DNA from: Wyeomyia smithii
Lineage: Eukaryota; Arthropoda; Insecta; Diptera; Culicidae
Length of the DNA stretch: 64,000 nt
Assembly (NCBI RefSeq): GCF_029784165.1
Contig: NC_073695.1
Location: forward strand, 215,563,493 to 215,627,492
Reading direction: 5' to 3'
Part shown: piece after piece, positions 1 through 13,685 of the stretch
Numbering within the stretch: position 1 is the first letter of the stretch
How the letters are laid out: each line of letters begins with the position of its first letter
Program-made: the position numbers and the translations under genes
The notes under the pieces: model-generated
Database searches by the model: none
What the model was told of the DNA's origin: nothing
What the model saw: the letters and a program-made list of their open reading frames with translations, nothing else

Positions 1-300
1 AAACTTACAAGCAAAACTAAAAATAGAAGGAATTTTTCGAAAAAACATTCAGTAAAATGAGAGCAAGAAAAAGATTACAAATGATTGGAAAAAGATTAGA
101 AAAGGTAACTAATAAGCAAACCTAAAAAATAAATGAGAAAAAAAAACCAGAGAAATAAAAAATATAACTCAATGGAAAACGTCAGTCGGTGAGAAGAACA
201 AAATCGAAACTCGTTATTTATGAAAATGCGGAAACAAAACGAGAAAACAAAACAAAGTGAGTAAAAAATAGGTAAAATGAAAGTTTGAAATGAAACATCA

Positions 301-792
301 AAAATGAGAAATGAGAAATGAGAAATGAGAAATGAGAAATGAGGAATGAGAAATGAGAAATGAGAAATGAGAAATGAGAAATGAGAAATGAGAAATGAGA
401 AATGAGAAATGAGAAATGAGAAATGAGAAATGAGAAATGAGAAATGAGAAATGAGAAATGAGAAATGAGCAAGGAGAAATGAGAAATGAGAAATGAGAAA
501 TGAGAAATGAGAAATGAGAAATGAGAAATGAGAAATGAGAAATGAGAAATGAGAAATGAGAAATGAGAAATGAGAAATGAGAAATGAGAAATGAGAAATG
601 AGAAATGAGAAATGAGAAATGAGAAATGAGAAATAATAAATGAGAAATGAGAAATGAGAAATGGGAAATGAGAAATGAGAAATGAGAAATGAGAAATGAG
701 AAATGAGAAATGAGAAATGAGAAATGAGAAATGAGAAATGAGGAATGAGAAATAAAATGTAAGAAATGAGAAATGAGATATGAGGAATGAGC
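301..792. repeat. AATGAGA heptanucleotide minisatellite
   Basis: A tandem array of a 7-bp unit (GAGAAAT/AATGAGA) runs almost unbroken for about 460 bp, with a few substitutions (GAGGAAT, GAGCAAG, AATAATA) and a decaying tail to about 910. Because 7 is not divisible by 3, each frame repeats every 21 nt. The minus strand therefore stays open and reads as a repeating 7-residue pattern (SHFSFLI). That open frame is a by-product of the repeat, not a gene. Confidence 0.97.
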
Positions 793-1322
793 ACTGAGAA
801 CAAAGAACTAAGATAAGAGAAATCAGAAATGAAAAATAAGAAATAAATATTAGAAAATAAATTATTGGAAATAAAGAAAGAAAAATTGGGAGTGATAAAT
901 GAATAATGATAAATGAGAATGAAAAAGAAACGAATGGCTATGAGAACTTTGCATTAGCAAACAGAGGAAATACATACATTCTAATATGGAAAATAGAATT
1001 TCAGAAGGGAAATGCGAAAAAAGCAGTCAAGAGGAAAATCTAAGAAATAGATAAAACTAAAATGAAGTAATAAATTGGAAACAAAAATGGTTAATATTTT
1101 TAATAAATATATTTGAGAGTTAAACCGTTTTATTCTCATACAAACAAAAAACCAAATTTACAAAAAACCGTGATTGAAGTAAGAGCTATCGATTGAAATT
1201 TTGACGAACATAACTTTTGTTTCACATATAGTTCTTTAACATCAATCCGTTACATCTGAGTCATGCTTGCGTTGTAATTGGCAAACAATTCATTTTAAAT
1301 AACATCCATTGAGAGTAATACG
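793..1322. other. no gene recognised; A-rich sequence
   Basis: AT-rich, first as the degenerate tail of the heptamer array and then as unique-looking sequence. No long open frame, RNA gene or terminal repeat was seen. Confidence 0.6.
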
Positions 1323-1668
1323 ATGAGCAAACACGATCCGTTTCCCGCATCGGAGTATCATTTCTTGTATGAATATCCAATTAATTATCAATATGCGTTA
1401 CCGTCGGCTGAATATATGATTCTGGAACATGAAACCGGTGAAGCGTGACCTTCATGGTGGAGAAAAAGTCAACAATCTGTCCAAACTCGGGCTGAAACTC
1501 GGGGCACCTGAACAAGCAGGTTCTGTTTACGTTGGAACCAGAAGTGAAAGCATACATCCCACACCAACAATCCGCTCTGTGACGAAAACCTTAAACAGCC
1601 CTTCACTGGGGATCAGCAGCAAACAAGCGCTGCGCTCTGGAGCGCTTTTCGGGTTCGCTTTCAATTAA
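1323..1668 (+). other. two overlapping short open frames, coding status unknown
   Basis: A 41-codon frame starts at ATG 1323 and ends at TGA 1446-1448. It is overlapped by a 79-codon frame at 1429-1668. The first is rich in Tyr, Pro and Glu; the second is basic at its start. Neither matches a family I recognise. Base composition is less AT-biased than the flanks, which is weak support for a decayed exon or an old element fragment. Confidence 0.15.
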
Positions 1669-1728
1669 GGTAATTTGTAAATAATTGATTACGCATTGAC
1701 ACAGTGAAATCAAATTTTCCTCTAATTT

Positions 1729-2253
1729 GTGGTGAAGTCAGGTTTGTCCCATCCGAACTATGAACGCCACCCAGTGCACTTGTTTTGCATGTTTTTCTTG
1801 CTTCGCTTCCAGAAAATCGGAACGGCTCCTCCCATAATAATGTTTCATTCCCAAAAAGCTATTGAGGCACAACATCATTCGTCGTTCCACACCGCAGAAA
1901 ATTCAATGCTTTCCACGGTACGGGGAATTTTGTCGTCCTCGTTATGGCAAGGAATCCTGAAGGACATGGTTCATAGATCGCAAGTGGGTGCGTGTTCTTG
2001 TTTGTGCCTGGTATCCGTGCCGCGTCTATGGACCGGAAAATTGATGATTTGGAGCTGTTGTTCATTCGTGTGGGAGATATTTGTGCTCGGTTATGCCGAC
2101 ATTGGACGGCAGAGGAAAATATTTACTTTGCTTACGCTTCCGGAAATCGGCCGGACGGAGCGAGCCGGTAAGGACGGGAGGATACGACACGGTTATGGTT
2201 ATGATTTCTGTTGGTTTGGTCTCGCTGAGCAAACATGCTGTAATATCTATTAA
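1729..2253 (+). other. 174-codon open frame, unrecognised
   Basis: The longest open frame in the first 3.6 kb. The predicted product is rich in Cys, Leu, Phe and Trp with no domain I recognise, and shorter frames overlap it on the other strand. It may be a chance frame in moderately GC-rich sequence. Confidence 0.15.
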
Positions 2254-3724
2254 CGCGTATAATTGAGTCGAATATTCACTATAGCAATGCGTCACTGGTG
2301 AGCTGTGTTTCAAAGGTTTCGGGCGGTATTTGATGTTAATAACATCTATTGGCACACAGTTGTCCCTAGCTGGAATCAGGTGCTATAGAGCTAGTTCAAA
2401 TACAAGCCCTTTCTAGACAATCCGTATGTTTTCAGTGCAAGACTAGCTTCAAAGCCGACCGTCAATAGATGAGTGATGATGATGAAGATTGAAATACTGT
2501 TCAATATTCATGTAATGCTGACGTAATGATGGTTTGATAAATCACTTCGGCAGCGGCATGATGGACATCTGGTAAACAGAGCTGACATTCAATATTTAAA
2601 CATATCTAATCAGTGGAAAATTGAAATGAATTGATTATGTACACGTTGTTACACCTCCATTAATCTATTAAAAAACACATTACTTTATGGAGCGTTTCCG
2701 CTTACAACGCACTGGAAATGAACGCAAAACTGAGTGTTTTTGACTGAGTGATTTTCAAAAATGTGTATACTTTTTATTGTAACTTTGATGTTTTTTCCAC
2801 AAGACAGAGCAAAAACAATCCGATTTGAATCGTGCGTCGTCTGATTGACCGGTTTCGTACCGGTAGCTGCAATACTTTTTGCGCTTTTGGTAGGGTCCTT
2901 TTTGATGCGTTTCAATCGAAGATTATTCTCTAGAGAGGGGAAAAACGATGTATCCTAGCTACTGGTCAATCGTTACAGTTGACCAATATTTAGAGAAAAG
3001 CTTTGCAACAGTTGACTTTTTACTTTGTTTCGTGACATACCTCTGCGTATTCACCGATATATCTATTTTTTAATCCCAATCCAAGGCTGTCAGGAGCAAT
3101 TTTTCTGCTAGACAGAAAAATTAAGTTAGTTTTTTTTACCGGGAAGAAATCAACAATAAAATTGTTGGAAATGTTTTGATCAACAAACGTAAAGAGCCGC
3201 AAGTTAACAAAACTCTGTCGATGTGAGTGTAATGAACAACTGATCGTATATGTACAACAATCAATAGTCGGATCCTAATTTTTTCGCTTCAGGTATAACC
3301 AAACTATTCATAAAGAATACAAATCTTACAGAGGTATATATATTTTACTTTGAAGATAGAATTTTCTAAATCAATAGTGTTTGCCATGACCACTATGAGT
3401 TCCCATTGAAAAAAAAAGTTATTGCAATGCTTGTTTGCAAAGTATGATAGTCCTGTACGATTTAGCACCATACAATTTCATACTCAAAAATTTAATAAAT
3501 TGCGGAGATACGATCATTTCATAATTTTCGGCTTATTTTTTACCTGAAATTTGACGCCAAAAGATATAAAATTGGTTGAACTACACAAAGGTTACAAGTT
3601 TTTGAAAACCATAGTTTTGAAAAAAAAAATCGAATGTTAGGGCCACCCAATTTCAAAAAGTGTCACCCTAAGGATCGAATAAAAAACGGGTCAAAAATTT
3701 CTCGAACAAAAAATAACAAATAAA
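2254..3724. other. no gene recognised
   Basis: AT-rich sequence with short chance frames only. At 3641-3676 there is a scrap resembling the ends of local fold-back MITEs (GGCCACCCAATTTC and GTCACCCTAA), immediately before the truncated start of the LINE at 3725. Confidence 0.5.
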
Positions 3725-4156
3725 GCACAGCTGGAGAAACTCTACGATAGCTGCTCGCGTAGAGACATCAAGATCGTCATCGGGGACATGAACGCGCAGA
3801 TCGGTAGGGAAGAAATGTACAAGCCGGTGATCGGCCAACGTAGCTTGCACACCTTGACGAACGACAACGGCCAGAGATGCGTCAACTTCGCAGCTTCCCG
3901 AGGACTGGCAGTCCGAAGTACCTTCTTTCCCCGCAAGGACATCCACAAAACCACCTGGAGATCACCTGGCCAACGTATAGCAAATCAAATTGACCATGTT
4001 CTCATCGACGGCCGGTTCTTCTCTGACATTACAAACGTACGTACCTATCGCGGTGCGGATATTGGCTCGGACCACTACCTAGTTGCGGTATCATTGCGCT
4101 CAAATGTCGACCGTATACCACGCGCGACATTGCCGAACCCCGCGGCTCAACATTAA
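3725..4156 (+). pseudogene. LINE copy 1 endonuclease, C-terminal half
   Basis: The frame is open from GCA at 3725 to the stop at 4156. It would nick target DNA in an intact element. Visible motifs are IVIGDMNAQIG near the start (the D-x-N core of exonuclease/endonuclease/phosphatase folds), IDHVLIDGRFF, and GADIGSDHYLV near the C-terminus (the catalytic SDH motif). The N-terminal part with the catalytic Glu is absent. After the SDHYLV motif the frame ends in a short unrelated tail, while the linker that should follow continues in another frame from about 4083. The family match is strong; the fragment is not functional. Confidence 0.85.
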
Positions 4157-4258
4157 GCAGCTCCGGAACTCCCAGGCTGCGGAGGAATACGCGCAACAGC
4201 TTGAAGCGGTGCTACCCACAGCGGAGGGGCTGGGCGCATTGCCTCTCGAAGACGGCTG

Positions 4259-6085
4259 GTGCAGCATTCGCACAGCTATCGTGGAGACCGCAACGGCGAC
4301 ACTAGGAGTGGAAGCACCGAGTGGCAGAACGACTGGTATGACGGGGAGTGCGAGGCAGCGGTGAATGAGAGGAACCGGGCCTGGGCGATATACCTGGGCA
4401 GGTCAACTAGAGAGAACAAGGCCAATTACAAACGGGCACGGAACGACATGACCACGATTCTCAGACGAAAGAAGCGCCAGCAAGAGGATCGTGAGCATGA
4501 GGAGCTGAAGCAGCTATACCGTGCCAGTGAAACGCGGAAATTCTATGAGAAGGTAAACCAGTCCCGCATAGGCTATGTGCCGCAAGCCGACATGTGCAAC
4601 GACGCGGACGGGAACCTTCTCACGGATGCCAGCGAGGTGGTCGACAGGTGGAAGGAGTACTTCGATGGACACCTGAATGGTGAAACAGCAAACAGAAGCG
4701 GAGCAGGAACTGACCTAGGAGCACCAGCAGCGGATGACCGAGTACCAGCTCCCGATATTCACGAAGTTCTTTGTGAGATCGGGAAGCTGAAAAACAATAA
4801 AGCCGCAGGCAAAGACGGACTGCCGAGCAAGCTCTTGAAACATGGAAGAGAGGCGCTGGCTAGAGCGCTGCACTGGGTCATTTCCAGGATTTGGGAGGAG
4901 GAAAAACTGCCAGACGAGTGGATGGAGGGAGTTATCTGTCCCATCTACAAGAAGGGCGACAAGCTTGAGTGCCGCAACTACCGCTGCGTCTCGCTTATCA
5001 ATGCCGCCTACAAAATACACTCACAGATCCTGTTCCGTCGTCTATCACCTTTAACCAGGAGGTTCGTGGGCCAGTACCAAGCGGGTTTCATGGGAGCCCG
5101 TGCCACCACGGACCAGATCTTCTCAATCCGACAGATCTTACAGAAATGTCGCGCGTACAACGTCCCACACATCACATCTTCATTGACTTCACGGTGGCCT
5201 ATGATACAGTCGATCGAGAACAGCTATGGCAGATCATGCACGACAACGGATTTCTGGATAAACTGACTCGATTGATCAGAGCTACCATGGCGCAAGTGAT
5301 GTGCTACGTGCGTGTTTCGGGGATACTCTCGAGTTCCTTTGAATCGCGCAGAGGCTTGAGACAAGGTGATGGACTTTCCTGTTTGCTGTTTAACATCGCC
5401 CTTGAGGGTGTGATCCGGTGGGCGGGCATCGACACGAGGGGCACAATTTTCACAAGGTCTGTTCAGCTTCTGGGCTTCGCGGATGACTTCGACATCATAT
5501 CACATAACTTTGCGACGGCGGAGGAAACTTACGCCCGACTGAAAGCCGAAGCTGGACGGATCGGATTGCGGATAAATGCGTCGAAAACAAAATACATGCG
5601 AGCGAGAGGCTCCAAGGAGAACAACATCAGCCTCCCAACTCAAGTCTCTGTGGACGGTGATGAGCTTGAGGTGGTCGATGAGTTCGTGTATTTGGGGCCA
5701 CTGGTGACAGCCGACAATAACACCAGCAAAGAGATCCAGAGACGCATCCAGGCAGGAAATCGTGCCTACTTTTCACTCCGGAAGACACTTCGATCGAATC
5801 GAGTGCGACGACGCACGAAGTTGACGCTGTACAAAATTCTGATAAGACCAGTAGTCCTCTACGAGATCGAGACGACAACGCTTCTCGCGGAGGACCTTAA
5901 CGCCCTTGGAGTTTTTTAACGGAAGGTACTACGGACTATCTACGGTGGAGTACAGACGGACGACGGAGAATGGCGACGGCCAATGAACCACGAACTGCAC
6001 GCGCTGCTTGGAGAGAATCCCATTGCACACCTGGCGAAAGTTAATAGGTTGCGGTGGGCCGGTCACCACGGCTCTCGTCTGATTG
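4259..6085 (+). pseudogene. LINE copy 1 reverse transcriptase, frameshifted
   Basis: The 5' half of the reverse transcriptase is open in one frame (4259 to about 5170) with AAGKDGLPSKLL and GQYQAGFMGARATTDQI. The frame then shifts and continues at about 5175-5919 with IDFTVAYDTVDR (motif A), GLRQGDGLSCLLFN (motif B) and LGFADDFDII (motif C, FADD intact). A stop at 5917-5919 is followed in another frame by ILGENPIAH-like and LRWAGH tail motifs up to about 6085. The palm residues survive, but the frameshift, the stop and both truncations make the copy dead. Confidence 0.9.
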
Positions 6086-6464
6086 GTAAGGTAAGTAAGC
6101 AATTCTTTGTATGATCGCAGGAAAAATAAATTCAGTTAGGATCAAGGATGGAAAAAATCGTATCGCGTAACAGACATTCGGGTATCATTTCTGAACGTGC
6201 TATTCATAAGCTTTCAATCCCAGCAAGCCATCGATATTAAAAATAACACATGCTCACGCATGCAAAAGACAACTTACAGCAAAGAAATATCACATGCTAA
6301 TGCACCATGCAACAATTTCCGTAAGCAATGATGATACCTCCTTGCTCCGGTGAGCAAACATTTGAGCGCAATCTAACGATCATTGGGATTCATAATTTTG
6401 TATCACTGGCGATAATCTCTCAAAGATTCTCGCGATACTGTTGAATGCAAGTGAACTTGGATAC
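6086..6464. other. spacer between two converging LINEs; no gene seen
   Basis: AT-rich sequence between the 3' end of LINE copy 1 on the plus strand and the 3' end of LINE copy 2 on the minus strand. No open frame of note. Confidence 0.5.
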
Positions 6465-7890
6465 AATAAATATTATTTATTTGGCATTCCGTCATGACAT
6501 AAACAAAGTTTCTCCAATTCATTCGGTTATTGGCTGCTGCTCTCCGATCCCTGGGACACCGTGTACTCTCCGCCAGATCTCGCTCCACCTGGTCTACCCA
6601 TCTTGCCTGCTGCGCTTCTGGTCGTCTTCTTCCTGCCGGATTCGAGGCAAACACCATCTTTGCAGGGTAGTTGTCCGACATTCTGCCTAGCGTATCCGTC
6701 CACCTATTGAATACTAAGTTCACCGTAGAGTTTCGCGAGCTCATGGTTCATTCTTCGACTCCATATTCCATTCTCCTGTACGCCATCAAAGATCGTCCTT
6801 AGTACCCGTCGTTCGAAAACTCCGAGCACTCACATGTCCTCTTTGAGCATTGTCGTTTCATGCCCGTAGAGAACAACCGGTCTTATGAGTGTTTTGTACA
6901 GGTTACACTTCGTACGAGGGCCTAGTCTGTTCGACCGCAATTGCTTATGAAGCCCATAATAGGCACGACTTCCGACGATAATACGCTTCCGGATCTCACG
7001 GCTGGTACCATTGTCCTCGGTTACTGGTGAGCCAAGATAGACAAACTCGTCTACTACCTCGAACTCATCGCCGTCGATCGTGATACTTATTGCCCAGGCG
7101 TTGTCGATCGGCTTCGGTTCCGCCGGCAGGCATCTACTTTGTTTTTTTAGACGTATTAATCTGCACCCCAGTCCTCGCTGCTTCGTGTTTAAGATTGGTG
7201 TACTGTTCTGCCACCGCCGCAGTTGTTCTGCCGACAATGTCTATATCATCAGCAAAGCAAACGAATTGACTGGATTTGTTGAAAATCTTACCCCGCGTGT
7301 TGATGTCCGCTCGATTCATTACACCCTGTAGCGCAATGTTGAATAGCAGGCAGGAGAGACAATCACGCCATCAAAAGCCTCCTGCGGGATTCAAATGGAC
7401 AATCCACCCGAAATCCGCACACAGCACTGCGTCCCACCCACCGTAGCCTTTATCTGTCCAATCAGCTTCCCCGGAAAGCCGTTTTCGTCCATGATCTTCC
7501 ATATCTCTTTTCGGTCGATAGTGTCATACGCGGCTTTGAAGTCGATGAATAGGTGGTGTGTGGGGGTTCTGTATTCACGGCATTCCTGGAGGATTTGCCG
7601 TATGGTGAAGATTTGGTCCGTGGTAGACTGTCTTTCAACAAAGCCGGCCTGATAATTTCCCACAAATCTGTTGGCTAGCGGTGAGAGTCGGCGAAAAATG
7701 ATTTGGAAATTTTTTCCGGTCCCATTTTTATAAGCTCCGCTCCGAGGCCATTCTTACCAGCCGATTTATTGCTTTTTAGCTGCTTGATGGAATCCTTAAC
7801 TTTGCCTATCGTTGGGGCTGGCACGTCTTCTACATTTGTCGCATCGGTGGGATCACTCTCTGCGCCCGTAAGCTCCTGCCCGGGCGCCAT
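6465..7890 (-). pseudogene. LINE copy 2 reverse transcriptase and tail, frameshifted
   Basis: Fragments in order on the minus strand are: KSNKSAGKNGLGAELIK (7890-7675), GNYQAGFVERQSTTDQI plus FIDFKAAYDTIDR (motif A; 7663-7391), a damaged motif B region, VCFADDIDIVG (motif C; 7319-7134), EFVYLGSPVTEDN (7237-6830), and a tail with YPAKMVFASNPAGRRRP and RWVDQVERDL (6744-6403). Frames change at each boundary. Confidence 0.85.
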
Positions 7891-8179
7891 TCAGGTGCTC
7901 GTTGAAATGCTGCTTCCACCTTCAGGTCACCTCATGATCGTCCGTCAGAAGACTACCATCTTTATCTCGGCACAAAGCCTCTGCGGGATACGTTGAGATT
8001 CTAGTAGAACTTTCGCGTTTCCTGAGAATGATGCAGCTGTTCCAGCTCTACAAACTCCTCCTTCTCCAGGCGCGCTTTTTCCCCCGGAAAATCGCGCGAG
8101 ATCTAACCGAGGCGGGCGTCGGTACCGAATGTTGTTAACAACGGAGAGTTTTGGGCGCTTCTTAAGCATCACCAGGTAG

Positions 8180-8850
8180 TGGTCCTAGTCGACGTTAGCG
8201 CTTCTATAGGATCTGATGTCGATGATGTCTGACAAGTGCCGACAGTCAATCAGAACGTGGTTGATCTGTGTTTCTGTCTGATTTGATGTTCTTGTGTAGG
8301 AGGTTGTGCTGGAATCAGGTACTGCGCAAGGCCATGTTCTTGGAGGCGGCAAAGTCGATAAGTCTTAGGCCCATTTCGTTGGTCAGCTGGTGTGCGCTGA
8401 GTCTCCCAATCACCGATTTGTATTCCTCCTCCTGGCCGACCTGAGCGTTGAAATTCCCGATGACGATCTTGATATCATGTTTCGGGCAGTGGTCGAACTC
8501 ACGCTCCAACTGCGCGAAGAATTCATCCTTATCGTCTTCGGTACGAGACGAGGTGAGGGCTGTGCACGTTTATGAAGCTGATGGTGAAGAAACGGCCCTG
8601 TGCAGCACATTCGAGGATGGAATGGCCACCACCCAATCATTCGTTTTCGCATCTCGCCCATCACTATAAAAGCTGTTCCCAGTTCATGCGTGTTGCCGCC
8701 GCTCTGGTAGATGACATGACCATCCCGGAACGTACGTACCATTGAGCCCTTCCAGCACACCTTCTGCAGCGCTACGAGGTCGAATGCGGGATTTCAATGC
8801 TTCGGTAAGCACTCGTGTTCCACGTCCCGAGTTTCCAATCATTACTCCGT
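8180..8850 (-). pseudogene. LINE copy 2 endonuclease, frameshifted
   Basis: A TWN motif typical of the start of APE-type LINE endonucleases appears near 8845. IKIVIGNFNAQVGQEEE (D of the usual GDFNA replaced by N) appears at about 8480-8430, followed by LIDFAASKNMALRST. The pieces sit in three frames separated by stops, so no continuous protein is possible. Confidence 0.75.
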
Positions 8851-8900
8851 TTTCGTCGCATGCAGCAAAATCTGTATCGCTGTATAGTTTTTGCTGGAGA

Positions 8901-9922
8901 ACCATGGACAAATTAAGAAAAACGTGTATTTTCCTAAATAATTATAATTTTTCGAGCTTAAATTAAAAATAAATCGAAAACCAATGCCTTTAGAATGTTT
9001 ACTACCAAGAGCATTTTGATTTGAAATGCCTCTCTGCATCTTTTAAAATCATCAGAATACAAATAATTTGAAAAATGATTAAATTAGAATTTTGATAAAA
9101 AAATTAATCTACCATTAAAAAATTATTTTTCATTTCTCCATCCTGGACTTTTTTTTAAAAGTTGCGTATTAACGTCAAGTTTCTTGAAAAAAAAAATTTG
9201 AAAAAAATTAAATTTTTTTTTTTTAAATTGAAATTTAATGTTTATTTTTAATTTTTTTAGTCAAAAAATAATTTTTTTATGCTTTGGAATTTTTTTTATG
9301 GTCCATTTTTATTCCCTACAACTCATTCTCAGACAGTTTTTCTATACAACCAACGGTTTCTGGGCTACAATGCTTCGAATAAAACCTATGCCAAAAGGCA
9401 TACGCCCTTTTAGAATGTAACTCATGGAAGTAAAAAATCTCTCCACCTGTGAAAAATGCTCAGTTTGCTAAGCCAAATACGTGTGCAAAGTTTCATTCAA
9501 ATCAAAAATGGTCGATTAAATTTTCGCGTATTTCCAGGCGATTTGAAACGAATTTGCCCAGGTTCTTAGTAACCACAAGCACACTCAGAGTAAAATGAAA
9601 ATAATTATAAATATGCTTTCTCCTTTCTTTGTTTATGCCAGTGATTTTTGTTTGCTTGCTAAGTTCTGTTCTGAGTGGAACTGAACCGAGCTGTGGCCGG
9701 TGATAAATTTATTTTAAGTCGGATATTTTTGAAACTCTTTAAGTTGAACAATTATACTTGAAAATTTTCACGATGAAACTATTCAGTACGATCAGAGAAC
9801 AAATTATTCTTCAATATACAGTACAGTTTGTGTCAATTGTGCATACAGTTGATGAATTAGAAGAGTTTAAAGTTGATTTTTTGAGGTAAAAACTTATTTC
9901 TCTCCGCCGGGAATGGGTTAGG
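8901..9922. other. no gene recognised; very AT-rich
   Basis: Long A and T runs and short chance frames only. Nothing diagnostic was seen. Confidence 0.6.
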
Positions 9923-10012
9923 GCGGCGTACGATTCAGTCAAACGGAACGAACTGTGGAAGGTTTTGCTTGAAACTGGTGTCCCGGTGAAACTGATTAGG
10001 CTCATACATGCT
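9923..10012 (+). pseudogene. reverse transcriptase scrap (LINE, motif A region)
   Basis: Thirty codons read AAYDSVKRNELWKVLLETG and continue through VPVKLIRLIHA, which fits the motif A block (AYDxVxR) of a LINE reverse transcriptase. No further LINE sequence is evident on either side. It differs from the matching segments of the other LINE copies, so it is probably a fifth element. Confidence 0.7.
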
Positions 10013-12673
<2,661 letters not shown>

Positions 12674-12674
12674 T

Positions 12675-12748
12675 GACCATCAAACAGCTACTACCCCCCA
12701 TCAAATGGACACATGGGACCATCAAACAGCTACTACCCCCCATCAAAT
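12675..12748 (+). repeat. tandem 32-bp duplication in PLE copy 1
   Basis: GACCATCAAACAGCTACTAC and the following 12 bases occur at 12675-12706 and again at 12717-12748, separated by GGACACATGG. A local duplication within the element. Confidence 0.95.
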
Positions 12749-13196
12749 ATCCAGTACCATCCACCCAACGATCTTGCGTCATCTACAGCATTCCAGATGC
12801 CAGCTGTGCTACATAGGAATGACCAGGAACCAACTAAAAACACGGCTCAGCGGACACAAATCCAATATAAACAAATATGCCAGCCTAATTGAAAACCGAT
12901 CTGCCAATTTGAACACAGACAACGACATAGCAGCGCTAAGTGAAAAAACAGCACTCATTCAACACGCCATCCAACTACAACACAATTTCGATCCTACCAA
13001 AACGACAATAGTAGACTACACCCAACGAGCTACAGCTTTGCCAATACTGGAGATGTGCCACATTACAAACACGACAAACACCGTCAATCATCAAACGGAC
13101 GTAGACCAGCTGAGTACCACTTACGCTGGGTTACTCCACACCATCAAAAACACCATTTCGCAACGAAACAGAGTGAGAAGAGAACAAATTCCATAA
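12705..13196 (+). pseudogene. GIY-YIG endonuclease domain of Penelope-like element, frameshifted
   Basis: The open frame of 163 codons contains CYIGMTRNQLKTRLSGHKS at residues 35-53: YIG, Arg47 and His51 of a GIY-YIG nuclease, which in an intact element would nick target DNA. The upstream half-motif (CVIYSIPDASC, equivalent to GIY) lies in another frame at about 12766-12798, so a frameshift separates the two halves. A later ALPILEMCHI segment fits the region around the conserved Glu. The N-terminal part derives from a 42-bp tandem duplication and is probably not protein. The retrotransposon family call is firm; function is lost. Confidence 0.75.
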
Positions 13197-13491
13197 TTGT
13201 CAAAGCTAGTACTCGAAACTTAACAAAACAAATTGCAGATAGGTATACAGTATAGATAGTGCAGTGCGGTACGGCAGTGATTAGTGCACAATAGTTCGAA
13301 AAAAAAAATTAAATTAAATTATACAACTATGAATTTATTGATTGTAAGCTTTCAAATTAGTTTCGTTTGTAAAACAGTTTTAAAATTAAATCAATTTAGA
13401 TACAGATAGGCGTATAAACTCAACAATGCTGTTCCACAGAAAACAGACACATTTACGAAAAAACGATAATCTAGTGAATCCCCATTACATT

Positions 13492-13670
13492 ACATGTTCT
13501 TCAAAAAAAAATAGTTTATAATAAATGCTTTTAAAAGTTTCCCTTGAAAAAGGCCAAAACCCCTGGCCGAAACGTCGGGCAGTAGAAAACACCTGTTTTG
13601 AATCCGTGACAGACTGCGTAGCCGAAACCCAACCCAGAAATTAAAAATTTCCAGTCGTACTACACTTAAA
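13492..13670 (+). repeat. PLE copy 1 right inverted terminal repeat
   Basis: Mirror of the left arm. It begins ACATGTTCTTC and ends at the short TA run at 13671-13684. Confidence 0.9.
13538..13580 (+). ncRNA. hammerhead-ribozyme-like fold in PLE copy 1, right arm
   Basis: The same sequence as the left-arm motif, on the plus strand (CCCTTGAAAAAGGCC ... GGCCGAAACGTCGGG). It has the same U3/A8 core and the same extra A before stem II. Confidence 0.4.
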
Positions 13671-13685
13671 ATATATATATATACT

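Larger units (their letters stand above)
3725..6085 (+). mobile_element. LINE copy 1 (APE-type non-LTR retrotransposon), truncated at both ends
   Basis: About 2.36 kb of a LINE that is noticeably GC-richer than its surroundings. In order it carries the C-terminal half of an apurinic-type endonuclease, a linker, a reverse transcriptase and a short C-terminal tail ending near a LRWAGH motif. The 5' end starts mid-endonuclease, as expected from 5' truncation at reverse transcription. The 3' end also stops before the usual tail and poly-A. The endonuclease closely resembles that of the copy at 29586-30473, so both belong to one family. The clade was not assigned. Confidence 0.9.
6465..8900 (-). 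mobile_element. LINE copy 2 (APE-type), near full coding length but decayed
   Basis: On the minus strand the order is endonuclease start (LGTWN-like motif near 8845-8830), endonuclease core (about 8510-8315), linker, reverse transcriptase (about 7890-6830), and a C-terminal tail (6744-6465) followed by AATAAATAATA, a plausible 3' tail. Many frameshifts and stops break the coding sequence. It is a different subfamily from LINE copy 1 but shares the domain order. Confidence 0.88.

Noticed and set aside
96..803. 235-codon minus-strand open frame with repeating SHFSFLI
   Set aside because: Entirely the translation of a 7-bp tandem repeat in a stop-free phase.
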